DNA from: Terriglobia bacterium
GTDB taxonomy: Bacteria; Acidobacteriota; Terriglobia; JAIQFV01
Direction: 5' to 3'
Length of the DNA: 64,000 bases
Assembly (NCBI GenBank): GCA_020072965.1
Contig: JAIQFY010000010.1
Coordinates: forward strand, 36,018 to 100,017
Made by a program: the position numbers and the translations under genes
Part shown: positions 6,638-14,388 of the stretch, piece after piece
Numbering within the stretch: the stretch's first letter is position 1
Layout: each line of letters begins with the position of its first letter
Notes under the pieces: model-generated
Told to the model about the DNA's origin: nothing
Databases searched by the model: none
Seen by the model: the letters and a program-made list of their open reading frames with translations, nothing else

Positions 6638-8104
6638 TCAGATCAGGATGGCTTGGTTTCGGCGGACCGCCTCCATGGCCCTGGATCGGGCCCAACTCCA
6701 CGTCCGCCAGTCCATGCGTTCTTGTGGCGACCATCGCTTGAGGATCCGTGAAGCAAGGAGGGCGCGATGCTCCGCGCTCAACTTCGGAATGGCTCTGATC
6801 ATCTCTGGTACGGCGTCCGCACTCAAGGAAGCGACATATCCGGCATCGAGCGGGTGTCCTGTGTTTTCACGGGACAAGTTGACTCGAGCGATGAATTGAT
6901 CCGGATTCACAATGTGGAGAGTGAAAACGAGCAGGAAACCGGCCATCATGGCGCCAAAGGCGAAGTGCTCCCGCCGGCCACGGAGCACCGTGACTGAAAA
7001 CCAGAGAAACACCACTGCCAGCCACGCCATGAATGTAGTCGTATAGAAGCGTTGTTCCGTTAGACCATATTCTTGTTGATACAAAACCATGCGCTCAAGT
7101 GCAGAAATCATAATGACGAACACAAGGGCCAACTGGAACCCCGCCAGCCATCCAAACACTCGCCGCTGTGATGGCTGCTCCTTGGGCATGAGCCAATGGC
7201 ACGCAAGAAGCAATGGAAGGACTAGTGCCGCCACCGCCACCAGTTCAAAAAACCCCCTGCGCGCGTACTCCGCATAAGTCAGCCCCGGAGAAACCTGTAT
7301 CCACTGCGCACCACCAAATAGGTAGCGAACCTGGACCAGGACGAAGGACAAGAAGAGAACATTCAAAGACGTCAGGACAATGCCGATTTCAATGATTCCC
7401 AGGGAGAAGGTCGGTGTATGCCAATCTTTGACGGTATGGATTTCTGTTCCAAAGATCAGCCCCCTCAAGAAACCGCCGGCCAGCCAGGCAAACAGTACCA
7501 CCATAAAAAGGTGCGAAAAGACGCTCTCGACGTTTATGTGGAAAATATCCTTTATAAAATGGCTGAAGATGGCGTCGGCCCCCGTCAAAAGTCCACCGAA
7601 CAGCAGCAGCAGGGGGAGCGCAATGAGAACACCTTTCACCACGGCAATTTTATGCTGTGAACCTCGATCCTTGACCGCATCCCGCCAGGAGATATCGCTG
7701 GAGAGGAGCGCCAATGAGCCAAAAGCCGCGTTCAGCCCGACGAGGACGGATCCCAGACCATACTCGGCCAAACTGGAGCGAAGGACCGTTCCGCCCTGGG
7801 CACGGAGCATCAAGAGCGAAAGGACAACCAGCAATGAGAAGATATCGAGCAGCTTCAGGGTGAGCGCATCGCGCCAAGCAACCCCGAATGAAAAAAGAAC
7901 CCCGCTTAAGAGCAGCCAGTGGCAGTTCCGGGCAAAGGCGTCATCGCGCCATCGCCGGGCGGCAAGAACTACGGCGCAGCCCGCCAATATCCAGAGGGGA
8001 AAGTTGAGTCCCCACGGGGTCGGGCGTAAGAGGACGTCGGCCCACAATCCCACCGTCAACGCGAAGGCAATCAATTTCAGTCCTCTGGGGGTTTTTTGAT
8101 CCAT
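6638..8104 (-). CDS. DUF4173 family polytopic membrane protein
   Basis: The start at 8104 (MDQKTPRGLKLIAF) was chosen for GAGGAG 7 bases upstream, giving 488 residues; an upstream extension to 8296 would overlap the neighbouring gene and lacks support. About ten to twelve hydrophobic segments are visible. The signature stretch LTYAEYARRGFFELVAVAAL near the middle, after FVLVQVRYLFGG, places it in the DUF4173 family. The C-terminal cytoplasmic part (AELSA-like helices, KRWSPQERMDWRTW) is soluble. Function of the family is unknown. It follows the unknown membrane protein gene by 49 bases on the same strand, so the two are probably co-transcribed. Confidence 0.85.
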   Translation of the reverse strand: MDQKTPRGLKLIAFALTVGLWADVLLRPTPWGLNFPLWILAGCAVVLAARRWRDDAFARNCHWLLLSGVLFSFGVAWRDALTLKLLDIFSLLVVLSLLMLRAQGGTVLRSSLAEYGLGSVLVGLNAAFGSLALLSSDISWRDAVKDRGSQHKIAVVKGVLIALPLLLLFGGLLTGADAIFSHFIKDIFHINVESVFSHLFMVVLFAWLAGGFLRGLIFGTEIHTVKDWHTPTFSLGIIEIGIVLTSLNVLFLSFVLVQVRYLFGGAQWIQVSPGLTYAEYARRGFFELVAVAALVLPLLLACHWLMPKEQPSQRRVFGWLAGFQLALVFVIMISALERMVLYQQEYGLTEQRFYTTTFMAWLAVVFLWFSVTVLRGRREHFAFGAMMAGFLLVFTLHIVNPDQFIARVNLSRENTGHPLDAGYVASLSADAVPEMIRAIPKLSAEHRALLASRILKRWSPQERMDWRTWSWARSRAMEAVRRNQAILI

Positions 8105-8153
8105 CGCCATTCTCCTCGAACATGAGTGAAAGAGACTGCTTTCCGCTTCGGTT

Positions 8154-8936
8154 CTAGAATCCTGCGGCAGCGGCGAGGGACTCCGGCCCCCTCCCACATC
8201 TGCAAGGCGTTGGGAGAGGTCCGAGCAGAGCTGTGGATGGAGCATCCACTCGGCTGAGCTGGAAGAATATCTTCTTATGGAAGAAACTCTCTTCATGGTT
8301 GATCAGGAAATGAGCAATGGGGTCACGGTCTGTAATCAGGAGGCGAGGGTTCTTGATCTCTTTGGGGAGTTCAAAGACCAGATAGGTCGTAAAGGATTCA
8401 CCCGGGCGTAACGGCTGAGTCATCGGAACGACCGGACCCATGCACTGTTGTAATGCCCTCATCCCGGTTGCGGAGGGTTCATAATTTCTCCCGTATTCGT
8501 CCACAACCGCCACCCAGCGCGGGCCCGGATTCAAAGGACCATTGCCACGGCGTGGGGATATCGTTCTCTCGTCAAACCATACTTTGAGCTTCGCGACGTA
8601 TAACCTCCCGGCGGGGAGGAGCTGCTCCGGCGGGGTTCCCAGACTCTCAACAGACTTCACTTCCTCCAGTATGTAGGCCAGGTGGCAGTCAATTTCGCAA
8701 AAATACTTTGGCTGCCCCAGTGCAAGCACCTGGTCCCGGCTGGTCCATGAAAACAAGAGGAGGGCTGTCGAGTAAAGGACAACCACGCCAGCCGTTGCGG
8801 CCAGTGCGGCTCTAAAAACCTTGGGCCATCGAGATATGACTGCAACAATGAGGCAGACCAGCCCGACACCAACTAGAAAGCAAGTTCCAAGAAAGGACAG
8901 TACAACGAGTGGGGCGTTTTCAGGCATGAAGGCCAT
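8154..8936 (-). CDS. Unknown membrane-anchored protein upstream of the DUF4173 gene
   Basis: A 260-residue protein I do not recognise. The start at 8936 (MAFMPEN) has AGGAGA 5 bases upstream. Two hydrophobic helices (about residues 8-33 and 42-65) are followed by a periplasmic beta-rich domain. That domain contains YVAKLKVWFDERT, WVAVVDEYGRNYEPS and RPGESFTTYLVFELP, a pattern like immunoglobulin-fold domains such as DUF4352 that bind nothing obvious. Cys residues in KYFCEIDCHLAY may pair. The C-terminal 35 residues look low-complexity. Confidence 0.65.
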   Translation of the reverse strand: MAFMPENAPLVVLSFLGTCFLVGVGLVCLIVAVISRWPKVFRAALAATAGVVVLYSTALLLFSWTSRDQVLALGQPKYFCEIDCHLAYILEEVKSVESLGTPPEQLLPAGRLYVAKLKVWFDERTISPRRGNGPLNPGPRWVAVVDEYGRNYEPSATGMRALQQCMGPVVPMTQPLRPGESFTTYLVFELPKEIKNPRLLITDRDPIAHFLINHEESFFHKKIFFQLSRVDAPSTALLGPLPTPCRCGRGPESLAAAAGF

Positions 8937-9038
8937 AAAATTCTCCTTTCCAAGCTTTGACGGCAACCAGAATAGACCGAATCGAATCCCCTTCCACTAG
9001 GCACGGCTCAAGGACCGCTAGACACCATAGAGGATCAC

Positions 9039-9773
9039 TCAGACGGCCGCCGCTTCCGGGATCCGGCCAAAGCGCCTGTGACGGGAGTGGAATTCCTCAA
9101 TGAGGGATTTGAGATCCCCCGAGTTGAAATCAGGCCAGAGCACCAGAGTAAAAAAGAGCTCTGCATAAGCGCTTTCCCACAGAAGGAAATCACTCAGGCG
9201 CTGTTCACCCCCGGTGCGAATAATCATATCGACTTCCGGTGCAGCTGGTTCAGCATGCATGACCTGAGCCAGCCGGAGGGCAAAGGAGTCCGGGCTGGGG
9301 CTGTTGCTTCCCTTGAACTGCAGCGCGGTTCGCACCAGCGTCTCGCGGGCGGAGTAATCGATGGCCAGGCGCAGGAGGAGCCGGCGACCGGCCCGTGTTG
9401 CTTTTTCGGCTGACACCATGTCAGCCCGCAATGCCGGAGGGAGCCGATCACGGCGGCCGATCACATTCATACGAATCCCGCCCCGGGCATAAGACGCCGC
9501 CTCGGCCCTGAAGAAGTTCCCGAAGATTTCCATCAATCCCTTAATTTCATCCGGAGGCCGCTGCCAATTGTCCGAAGAAAAGGCAAAGAGCGTCAGGGTC
9601 CCGACGCCCAGGGCGGGTGCGGCTTCGACGAGGTGTCGCACCGTCCTGGCGCCCGCGCGGTGACCGGCCGTCCGCGGCCAACCCCGTTGTGCGGCCCAGC
9701 GGCCGCTGCCGTCCATGATGAGGCCCACGTGCAGGCCCGATGGGATCAACGATTGCAAATTACTTTGTTTCAT
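9039..9773 (-). CDS. uppS: cis-prenyltransferase, UppS-like (undecaprenyl diphosphate synthase family)
   Basis: A 244-residue cis-prenyltransferase, which condenses isopentenyl diphosphate onto an allylic diphosphate to make polyprenyl carrier lipids. Conserved elements: HVGLIMDGSGRWA (Asp of the Mg site kept), GHRAGA, FAFSSDNWQRP, and the C-terminal RTGGEQRLSDFLLWESAYAELFF ... WPDF. The usual Asn of the MDGNGRWA motif is Ser here, which is unusual. The ATG at 9773 lies inside a 19-bp palindrome shared with the operon promoter; a TTG at 9788 is an alternative. It is the third gene after a membrane protein and a winged-helix regulator, not in the usual uppS-cdsA-dxr context, so it may be a second or specialised enzyme. 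Confidence 0.9.
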   Translation of the reverse strand: MKQSNLQSLIPSGLHVGLIMDGSGRWAAQRGWPRTAGHRAGARTVRHLVEAAPALGVGTLTLFAFSSDNWQRPPDEIKGLMEIFGNFFRAEAASYARGGIRMNVIGRRDRLPPALRADMVSAEKATRAGRRLLLRLAIDYSARETLVRTALQFKGSNSPSPDSFALRLAQVMHAEPAAPEVDMIIRTGGEQRLSDFLLWESAYAELFFTLVLWPDFNSGDLKSLIEEFHSRHRRFGRIPEAAAV

Positions 9774-9779
9774 AAAGTA
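9761..9779 (-). promoter_or_regulatory. 19-bp palindrome over the UppS-like start codon
   Basis: Forward strand reads TACTTTGTTTCATAAAGTA. It matches the palindrome at 10843-10861 in 16 of 19 positions, in the same orientation. It contains the ATG of the UppS-like gene, so a protein bound here could block translation-coupled transcription or an internal promoter. The likely binder is the winged-helix regulator encoded just upstream. Confidence 0.5.
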
Positions 9780-9794
9780 CAATCCCAAAAAAAA

Positions 9795-10202
9795 TCATCC
9801 CGAGGGGGTGCGACTTCGCATGGCCCGAATCAGCGCCTCCATATGATTGAGGTACCGATCAAGGGCGCGCCGTCCGGCGGCCGTGAGCCGATACTCGGTC
9901 CTGGGAACCCGACCCTCAAATGACTTGGTGCAGGCCACGTACTCCGCTTCTTCCAATTTACGGGCATGAACACTCAGATTCCCGTCCGAGGTGTCGAGTA
10001 GCTTCTTCAACTCATTGAAGGTCAAGGATTCGTTCACGGCGAGTGCGCTGACAATTCCCAGCCGCAAACGCTCGTGGATGAGGCGGTCGAGTTCCGGCGC
10101 CCCCTTCCCGGCCTGGCGGCCGGAAATGCTTTGGAGCCGGCGCTTTTCAACGGCCGGCTTCGATTCACGCCACGAGGAAAGAGCGCTGGACTTAGCCACC
10201 AT
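9795..10202 (-). CDS. Winged-helix DNA-binding transcriptional regulator
   Basis: A 135-residue regulator. After a basic 40-residue N-terminus comes a winged helix: ERLRLGIVSALAVNESLTFNELKKLLDTSDGNLSVHARKLEEAEYV, then the wing FEGRVPRTEYRLTAAGRRAL. This is the small MarR/ArsR-like 'winged helix DNA-binding' type that usually sits beside a membrane-protein gene. The ATG at 10202 is preceded by GAGGAGGT and overlaps the last codons of the membrane-protein gene by 11 bases, indicating translational coupling. Two copies of a 19-bp palindrome flank its operon (10843-10861, 9761-9779). Confidence 0.88.
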   Translation of the reverse strand: MVAKSSALSSWRESKPAVEKRRLQSISGRQAGKGAPELDRLIHERLRLGIVSALAVNESLTFNELKKLLDTSDGNLSVHARKLEEAEYVACTKSFEGRVPRTEYRLTAAGRRALDRYLNHMEALIRAMRSRTPSG

Positions 10203-10806
10203 ACCTCCTCGCAATGAGAGTCCCGAACAGAATATGCAAACCGCCAAAGCCCGCCGCCAGGAAGGCATTGGACCACGAGGCGGGACTGAGGAGCGCGATG
10301 ATCCCCAGGATGGCGAAGCAGAGCCCCATAAGCGGGATGATCCGGATCGAGAATGCCCCTCCCGTCATCACGCCCGTGCCATACATCAACAGCCACAGCC
10401 CGGGAATGACCTGAATCTGATCGGCCCGATAAAGCGCCACCGTCAACACGGCTCCCGCCAGCAGGGGTGGCGTCAGGCTGAGGGCGAATTTCCGTCCCGG
10501 CACGGAAAAGACCGGCAGTTGCGCCCTCCTTGCCTTCCAAAAAATCGCCACAATGCCGATGGCGAGGGCCAGGAGCGCCTCCATCAACCAGCGCGCCATC
10601 CAGACCTCGGCTGACGAACTCCGCGACGCCCCATAGGCGGCGATCAGAGCCGTGATCCCCATGACCACGCCCCCCTTCCCGGGTACCGCGGTGAATGACG
10701 AGGATCGCTCCATCGTCGCGCGGATGAACTGCAAATTTTCCAGGGCATGCGTGTGTAAACCGGGCGGGTCGGCCAGATAGGGGCGGCGCTGCGGATCGAC
10801 CGTCAT
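10192..10806 (-). CDS. Unknown membrane protein co-transcribed with the winged-helix regulator
   Basis: A 204-residue protein from the ATG at 10806 (an upstream TTG at 10857 lies inside the palindrome and is unlikely). A soluble N-terminus (YLADPPGLHTHALENLQFIRATMERSSSFTAVPGKGG) precedes five or six hydrophobic helices. The N-terminal motif resembles that of small membrane proteins regularly paired with such regulators; their function is unknown. The -10 box ends only 7 bases before the ATG, so the transcript may be leaderless. Confidence 0.72.
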   Translation of the reverse strand: MTVDPQRRPYLADPPGLHTHALENLQFIRATMERSSSFTAVPGKGGVVMGITALIAAYGASRSSSAEVWMARWLMEALLALAIGIVAIFWKARRAQLPVFSVPGRKFALSLTPPLLAGAVLTVALYRADQIQVIPGLWLLMYGTGVMTGGAFSIRIIPLMGLCFAILGIIALLSPASWSNAFLAAGFGGLHILFGTLIARRYGG

Positions 10807-10813
10807 GGGCAAC

Positions 10814-10841
10814 ATCCTAGACGAATATTCTGTTTTGTCAA
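10814..10841 (-). promoter_or_regulatory. Predicted sigma-70-type promoter of the membrane protein-regulator-uppS operon
   Basis: On the minus strand TTGACA (10841-10836), a 16-base spacer and TAGGAT (10819-10814). The -35 box starts one base after the 19-bp palindrome. Transcription would begin at or next to the ATG at 10806. Confidence 0.45.
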
Positions 10842-10842
10842 G

Positions 10843-10861
10843 TACTTTGTTATGCAAAGTA
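10843..10861 (-). promoter_or_regulatory. 19-bp palindromic operator upstream of the -35 box
   Basis: TACTTTGTTATGCAAAGTA: perfect 7-bp arms TACTTTG/CAAAGTA around TTATG. It abuts the predicted -35 box of the operon, where a bound regulator would block RNA polymerase. A closely related copy covers the UppS-like start. Confidence 0.55.
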
Positions 10862-11052
10862 AGGCATTATCGCCGAGGCGCAGGGAGGACGGAAAGCGGG
10901 CGCCCGTCCTGCAAACCTGTCCACAGGTTCTCGCCCCCACCGCGGCCGGTCATCCCCGGGTGCGACTGAAATCAGGTCCCACTTTCTTCATGACTTGATG
11001 TTCCTCCGTGGCCTCAGCAGTCGCATACGCCCCCGTTCGAAGAGTGTGATAA

Positions 11053-11082
11053 TTGACAACCGACAAAGTGGAAGAGTATGTT
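11053..11082 (+). promoter_or_regulatory. Predicted promoter of the TPR-thioredoxin gene
   Basis: TTGACA at 11053-11058, an 18-base spacer and TATGTT at 11077-11082. The expected start of transcription near 11089 lies about 95 bases before the chosen GTG. This is the only signal I see in the gene-free stretch 10862-11182. Confidence 0.4.
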
Positions 11083-11182
11083 GTCAGCGTGTCGACACTG
11101 AACCGGATCGTTGATTCCCCATCAACACCAGCATAGGCCCTTTCATTCGGTGACCCTCTCGCCCGGAGTCGCGGAGACGACC

Positions 11183-12247
11183 GTGAAGTTCAAAAAATAC
11201 CCGGCTTCAAGCCTGTTTCGGGTCCTCATCCTGGGCGCCGCCGTGAGCCTGCTTTCGCGGGGCTCATTGGCACAGGACAGCCAACCGAATTACGAGGAGG
11301 AGATCAAGCGGGCGCAGGCGAATCTTGCGACCCAGCAATACAACGAAGCAATCCACGGTTTCATGCGGGCCAATAAGCTGAAAGAAGAACGCTCGGCGGA
11401 ATGCTATCGGGGCATCGCGCAAGCTTATTATGAACTGGGCACCTATCCGATTGTGGTTGAGAATTGCGACCAAGCCCTGAAATACGCCTCCGACGATTCC
11501 ATGCGCGCGCAGGCACACCACTTAAAAGGGAATGCACTCGAGGAGCTGGCGGGAGAGAGGACCGGGGCGCTGGCCCAGGCCGAAGGAGAATACCGCGCCG
11601 CCCTGGGACTCAAGCTCAGCCTAGCCATGCCCGTTCTCCACTACAGCCTGGGAACCGTGCTCTTGAAAGAAGGACGAGTGGCCGCCGGGATTGAAGAGTT
11701 GAACGCCTACCTGCAGATCGAGCCACAGGGTTCGATGGCCGCAAAAGCACGGCAGGCGATCAACGACGCGCGCCAATCCCCCACACAGGCCCCGGCGTCT
11801 GTCGCCCGGACCGGGGCTCCTGACTTTTCCATTCGGACGCTGCAAGGACAACAACTCTCGAAGGGCACATTAGGCGGGAAGATCGTGTTGCTGGATTTCT
11901 GGGCCACCTGGTGCGCCCCATGTCGGGCGGCCCTGCCCGGGCTCGAAAAGCTGCATCAGAAATTTGCCGGAGAAGATCGTTTCGTTCTGATCAGCATCAG
12001 TGCTGACCGGAGTGCGGGAGCCTGGCGCGAGTTTGTAAAGAATGCCGGGATGGACTGGCCGCAGTATCACGATCGTGATGAAAAGATTCAACGCCTGTTC
12101 AATGTGCACAGCTACCCTACCTATGTCCTGATCGGGCCCGACGGTGTTATTCTCCAGCGGTTCTCAGGATGGGGCGGAAATCGCGACCGTCTTCTCGAGG
12201 ACGACATCACCCGAATTCTGAATTCACTTCCCCGCAAACCTCAATAA
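11183..12247 (+). CDS. Exported TPR protein with C-terminal TlpA-like thioredoxin domain
   Basis: A 354-residue exported protein. The GTG at 11183 (MKFKKYPASSLFRVLILGAAV...) gives a good Sec signal peptide ending near SLAQ; an earlier TTG at 11111 is possible but less natural. Residues about 30-200 hold tetratricopeptide repeats (EAIHGFMRANKL, ECYRGIAQAYYELGTY, MPVLHYSLGTVLLKEG). The last 140 residues are a thiol-disulfide oxidoreductase/AhpC-TSA domain with APDFSIRTLQG, the active-site WCAPC around residue 246, and a cis-Pro region HSYPTYVLIGPDG. It probably reduces periplasmic disulfides on a partner held by the TPRs; the target is not evident. Confidence 0.88.
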   Translation: MKFKKYPASSLFRVLILGAAVSLLSRGSLAQDSQPNYEEEIKRAQANLATQQYNEAIHGFMRANKLKEERSAECYRGIAQAYYELGTYPIVVENCDQALKYASDDSMRAQAHHLKGNALEELAGERTGALAQAEGEYRAALGLKLSLAMPVLHYSLGTVLLKEGRVAAGIEELNAYLQIEPQGSMAAKARQAINDARQSPTQAPASVARTGAPDFSIRTLQGQQLSKGTLGGKIVLLDFWATWCAPCRAALPGLEKLHQKFAGEDRFVLISISADRSAGAWREFVKNAGMDWPQYHDRDEKIQRLFNVHSYPTYVLIGPDGVILQRFSGWGGNRDRLLEDDITRILNSLPRKPQ

Positions 12248-12284
12248 TGTTCAAGGCATCAGGCAGCGACTCCACGCAGGCTCA

Positions 12285-12316
12285 GGTAGCCCCGGCGAGC
12301 GTACCTCTCGCCGGGC
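12285..12316 (+). repeat. REP-like palindromic repeat, copy 1
   Basis: Begins GGTAGCCCCGGCGAGCG and folds on CCCGGCGAG/CTCGCCGGG. It is the inverted counterpart of the element at 12460-12496, with the same first 18 bases. It lies between convergent genes, and no T-run follows. Confidence 0.5.
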
Positions 12317-12459
12317 CTTTGCGTGAGGTCTCTGCCACATTGCAGGGATTGTCCATTCATCCCAGAAAATGTGATGATCGATGAGTAGCTCATTGAATTT
12401 AAGGTAACGACATATAATCTGGCCTCCATCACACAAGTGCCCCCTGCGGGGTTTGTTTT

Positions 12460-12496
12460 GGTAGCCCCGGCGGGAAAGACGCTCGCCGGGGCTACC
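12460..12496 (-). repeat. REP-like palindromic repeat, copy 2
   Basis: A 13-bp perfect inverted repeat GGTAGCCCCGGCG/CGCCGGGGCTACC around an 11-base loop. Together with copy 1 it forms a head-to-head pair in the convergent gap 12248-12530. Lack of a T-run on either side argues against a simple terminator. Confidence 0.55.
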
Positions 12497-12530
12497 CGTG
12501 CAAACCCGTAACTTGGACTCGTGATTTCCT

Positions 12531-14018
12531 TCAGAGAGCCTGCTTCAAACACTCATTCAACAACGCCCACGTTTCACGAACACGCTCTTCGGTGGTTCTC
12601 AGATTGCCAATAGCGAGGCGGAGGGTGAACTTTCCTTCGAGCTTGGTATGGGAGAGAAACGCCCGGCCCGTCGCATTGACTTTCTCAAGTACCTCTTCGT
12701 TCAGGGCATCGAGTCTCTTTCCGTCCTCCAAGCCGTGAGGATGAGCGCGGAAACATACCGTGGAAAAGGGGGTCGGGGCCAACCGTTCGAAATCAGGGCT
12801 GGCATCGATCCAGCCGGCCAGTTCCCGGGCTAAGCGCAGGTGTTCCCGGATCCGCGACTGGAGCCCTTGCACTCCGAAGGCACGCACCACAAACCAGAAC
12901 TTGATGGCCCGGAACCGCCTTCCGAGGGACACTCCGTAATCCATCAGGTTTTTGACCTCCTCGTCCGCACTCGTGCGCAAATATTCCGGCACGAGGGAAA
13001 AAGCCCGCCGCAGGATGTCGGGTTTGCTCGTATAAAAAGCACTGAAATCCACAGGGGTGAACAGCCATTTGTGGGGATTGGTCACGAAGGAATCCGCATG
13101 CTCGCACCCCGCCAGGATATCCCGTTTCTCGGGCAGGATCGCAGCGCTGCCGGCATAGGCGGCGTCCACATGCAACCAGAGATGATGGCGCTTGCAGATC
13201 TGGGCGATGGCCGGCACAGGATCCACCGATGTAGTCGACGTTGTCCCCACGGTGGCACAAACACAGAAAGGCTTCCACCCGGCGGCAATATCCTCCCGAA
13301 TCGCCTTCTCCAGAGCCTCAGCATCCATTCTAAACTCTGAATCGACCGGAATTTTCCTAACCCCCTGCTGGCCTAGCCCCAGGACAATCGCTCCCTTCTC
13401 AATGGAAGAATGCGCATGTTCGCTGGTGTACATCCGCAGGCGCGGGAGATCGGTCCGTCCCGCCATCCCCTCCTCGCGAATCTTCAGGTCGAGCGACTCG
13501 CGTGCCGCCGCGATGGCACAAAGCGAAGCTACCGAGGCTGTGTCGTGGACGATGCCAAACCAACCGTCCGGCAGACCCAACATTTGACGCAGCCACCCCA
13601 GCACGACTTCCTCAAGCTCAGTGGCCGCCGGCGAGGTCTTCCACAACATCCCGTTCACGTTGTAGGCCGCCGCCACCAGCTCGCCCAGGATCCCCGGCAT
13701 CGATCCCGTAATCGAGAAATAGCCAAAAAAGGCCGGATGGTTCCAATGCGTGTTGGCCGGAGTGATGATGCGGTCCAGGTCGGCGATGGCGTCCGCCAGC
13801 GATTCCGCTTCTGAAGGAGGAGCAGGAGGCAGCTGAGAACGGACCCAGCCGGGCTTTACCGGCGGCAGAACCGGAAGCGTGCCGACGGTGTCCAAATAAT
13901 TCGCTGCCCAGTCCACCAGTCTGTAACCCATCGCCCGAAACTCTTCCGTACTCAGATCTCCCGTTCCAGAGGTCGTGACTTTGGAAGACGTTTTCGTGGG
14001 ACTCTTAGGGGTAATCAT
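12531..14018 (-). CDS. PLP-dependent group II decarboxylase (aromatic-L-amino-acid decarboxylase-like)
   Basis: A 495-residue fold-type I PLP enzyme that should decarboxylate an aromatic or related L-amino acid to its amine. Key segments: TPANTHWNHPAFFGYF (substrate pocket), the helix AYNVNGMLWKTSPAATELEEVVLGWL, HDTASVASLCA, HVDAAYAGSAAILPE with the Asp that pairs with the pyridine nitrogen, and SFVTNPHKWLFTP with the Schiff-base Lys at about residue 315. This matches the family that includes DOPA, tryptophan and tyrosine decarboxylases; substrate cannot be fixed from the sequence. No neighbour suggests a pathway. It is divergent from the zinc-ribbon gene. Confidence 0.92.
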   Translation of the reverse strand: MITPKSPTKTSSKVTTSGTGDLSTEEFRAMGYRLVDWAANYLDTVGTLPVLPPVKPGWVRSQLPPAPPSEAESLADAIADLDRIITPANTHWNHPAFFGYFSITGSMPGILGELVAAAYNVNGMLWKTSPAATELEEVVLGWLRQMLGLPDGWFGIVHDTASVASLCAIAAARESLDLKIREEGMAGRTDLPRLRMYTSEHAHSSIEKGAIVLGLGQQGVRKIPVDSEFRMDAEALEKAIREDIAAGWKPFCVCATVGTTSTTSVDPVPAIAQICKRHHLWLHVDAAYAGSAAILPEKRDILAGCEHADSFVTNPHKWLFTPVDFSAFYTSKPDILRRAFSLVPEYLRTSADEEVKNLMDYGVSLGRRFRAIKFWFVVRAFGVQGLQSRIREHLRLARELAGWIDASPDFERLAPTPFSTVCFRAHPHGLEDGKRLDALNEEVLEKVNATGRAFLSHTKLEGKFTLRLAIGNLRTTEERVRETWALLNECLKQAL

Positions 14019-14388
14019 ATCGAAACCTCGCCGAGTGTGCTGGAAAAATCAAACCTGAATTCAACGACGAGTCCCCTGCAAAGTCAACAAAGAAGATTAT
14101 AGGGTGAGACGGCGCTCAGGACGTACCCCGGGGGCGGCGGCCGGGGCATTGGGAGTTTTGTTCCTGGAATGGACCGCCCACGCGGGCAGGATGCACCTTG
14201 CCCCATAACAGAAATACCCCAGCCCTCCCAAAAAGAATTTCAGAGCCCTCAATTGGAAATGCTATAATCCCCCTTCGACGAAAACAGGTCGGCCCTATTC
14301 GGTGGGCTGAAAATGAATACAGCGGTCGCAGCAGCCACTGGACCATTAGCCATGAAAGAATCTTCCGGGAATCAGAACCACTCAAACC
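14019..14388. other. Divergent intergenic region
   Basis: 370 bases between the decarboxylase (minus) and zinc-ribbon (plus) genes. A GC-rich run at 14129-14148 can fold weakly. The only clear signal is the extended -10 at 14260-14268. Confidence 0.4.
14260..14268 (+). promoter_or_regulatory. Extended -10 promoter element upstream of the zinc-ribbon gene
   Basis: TGCTATAAT, a perfect extended -10. No convincing -35 is visible, which extended -10 promoters tolerate. The implied leader is about 115 bases. Confidence 0.45.

Noticed and set aside
12460-12496. Intrinsic terminator for the decarboxylase or thioredoxin gene
   Set aside because: The stem is strong but no T-run follows on either strand, and a second inverted copy lies nearby, so a REP-like repeat is the better reading.
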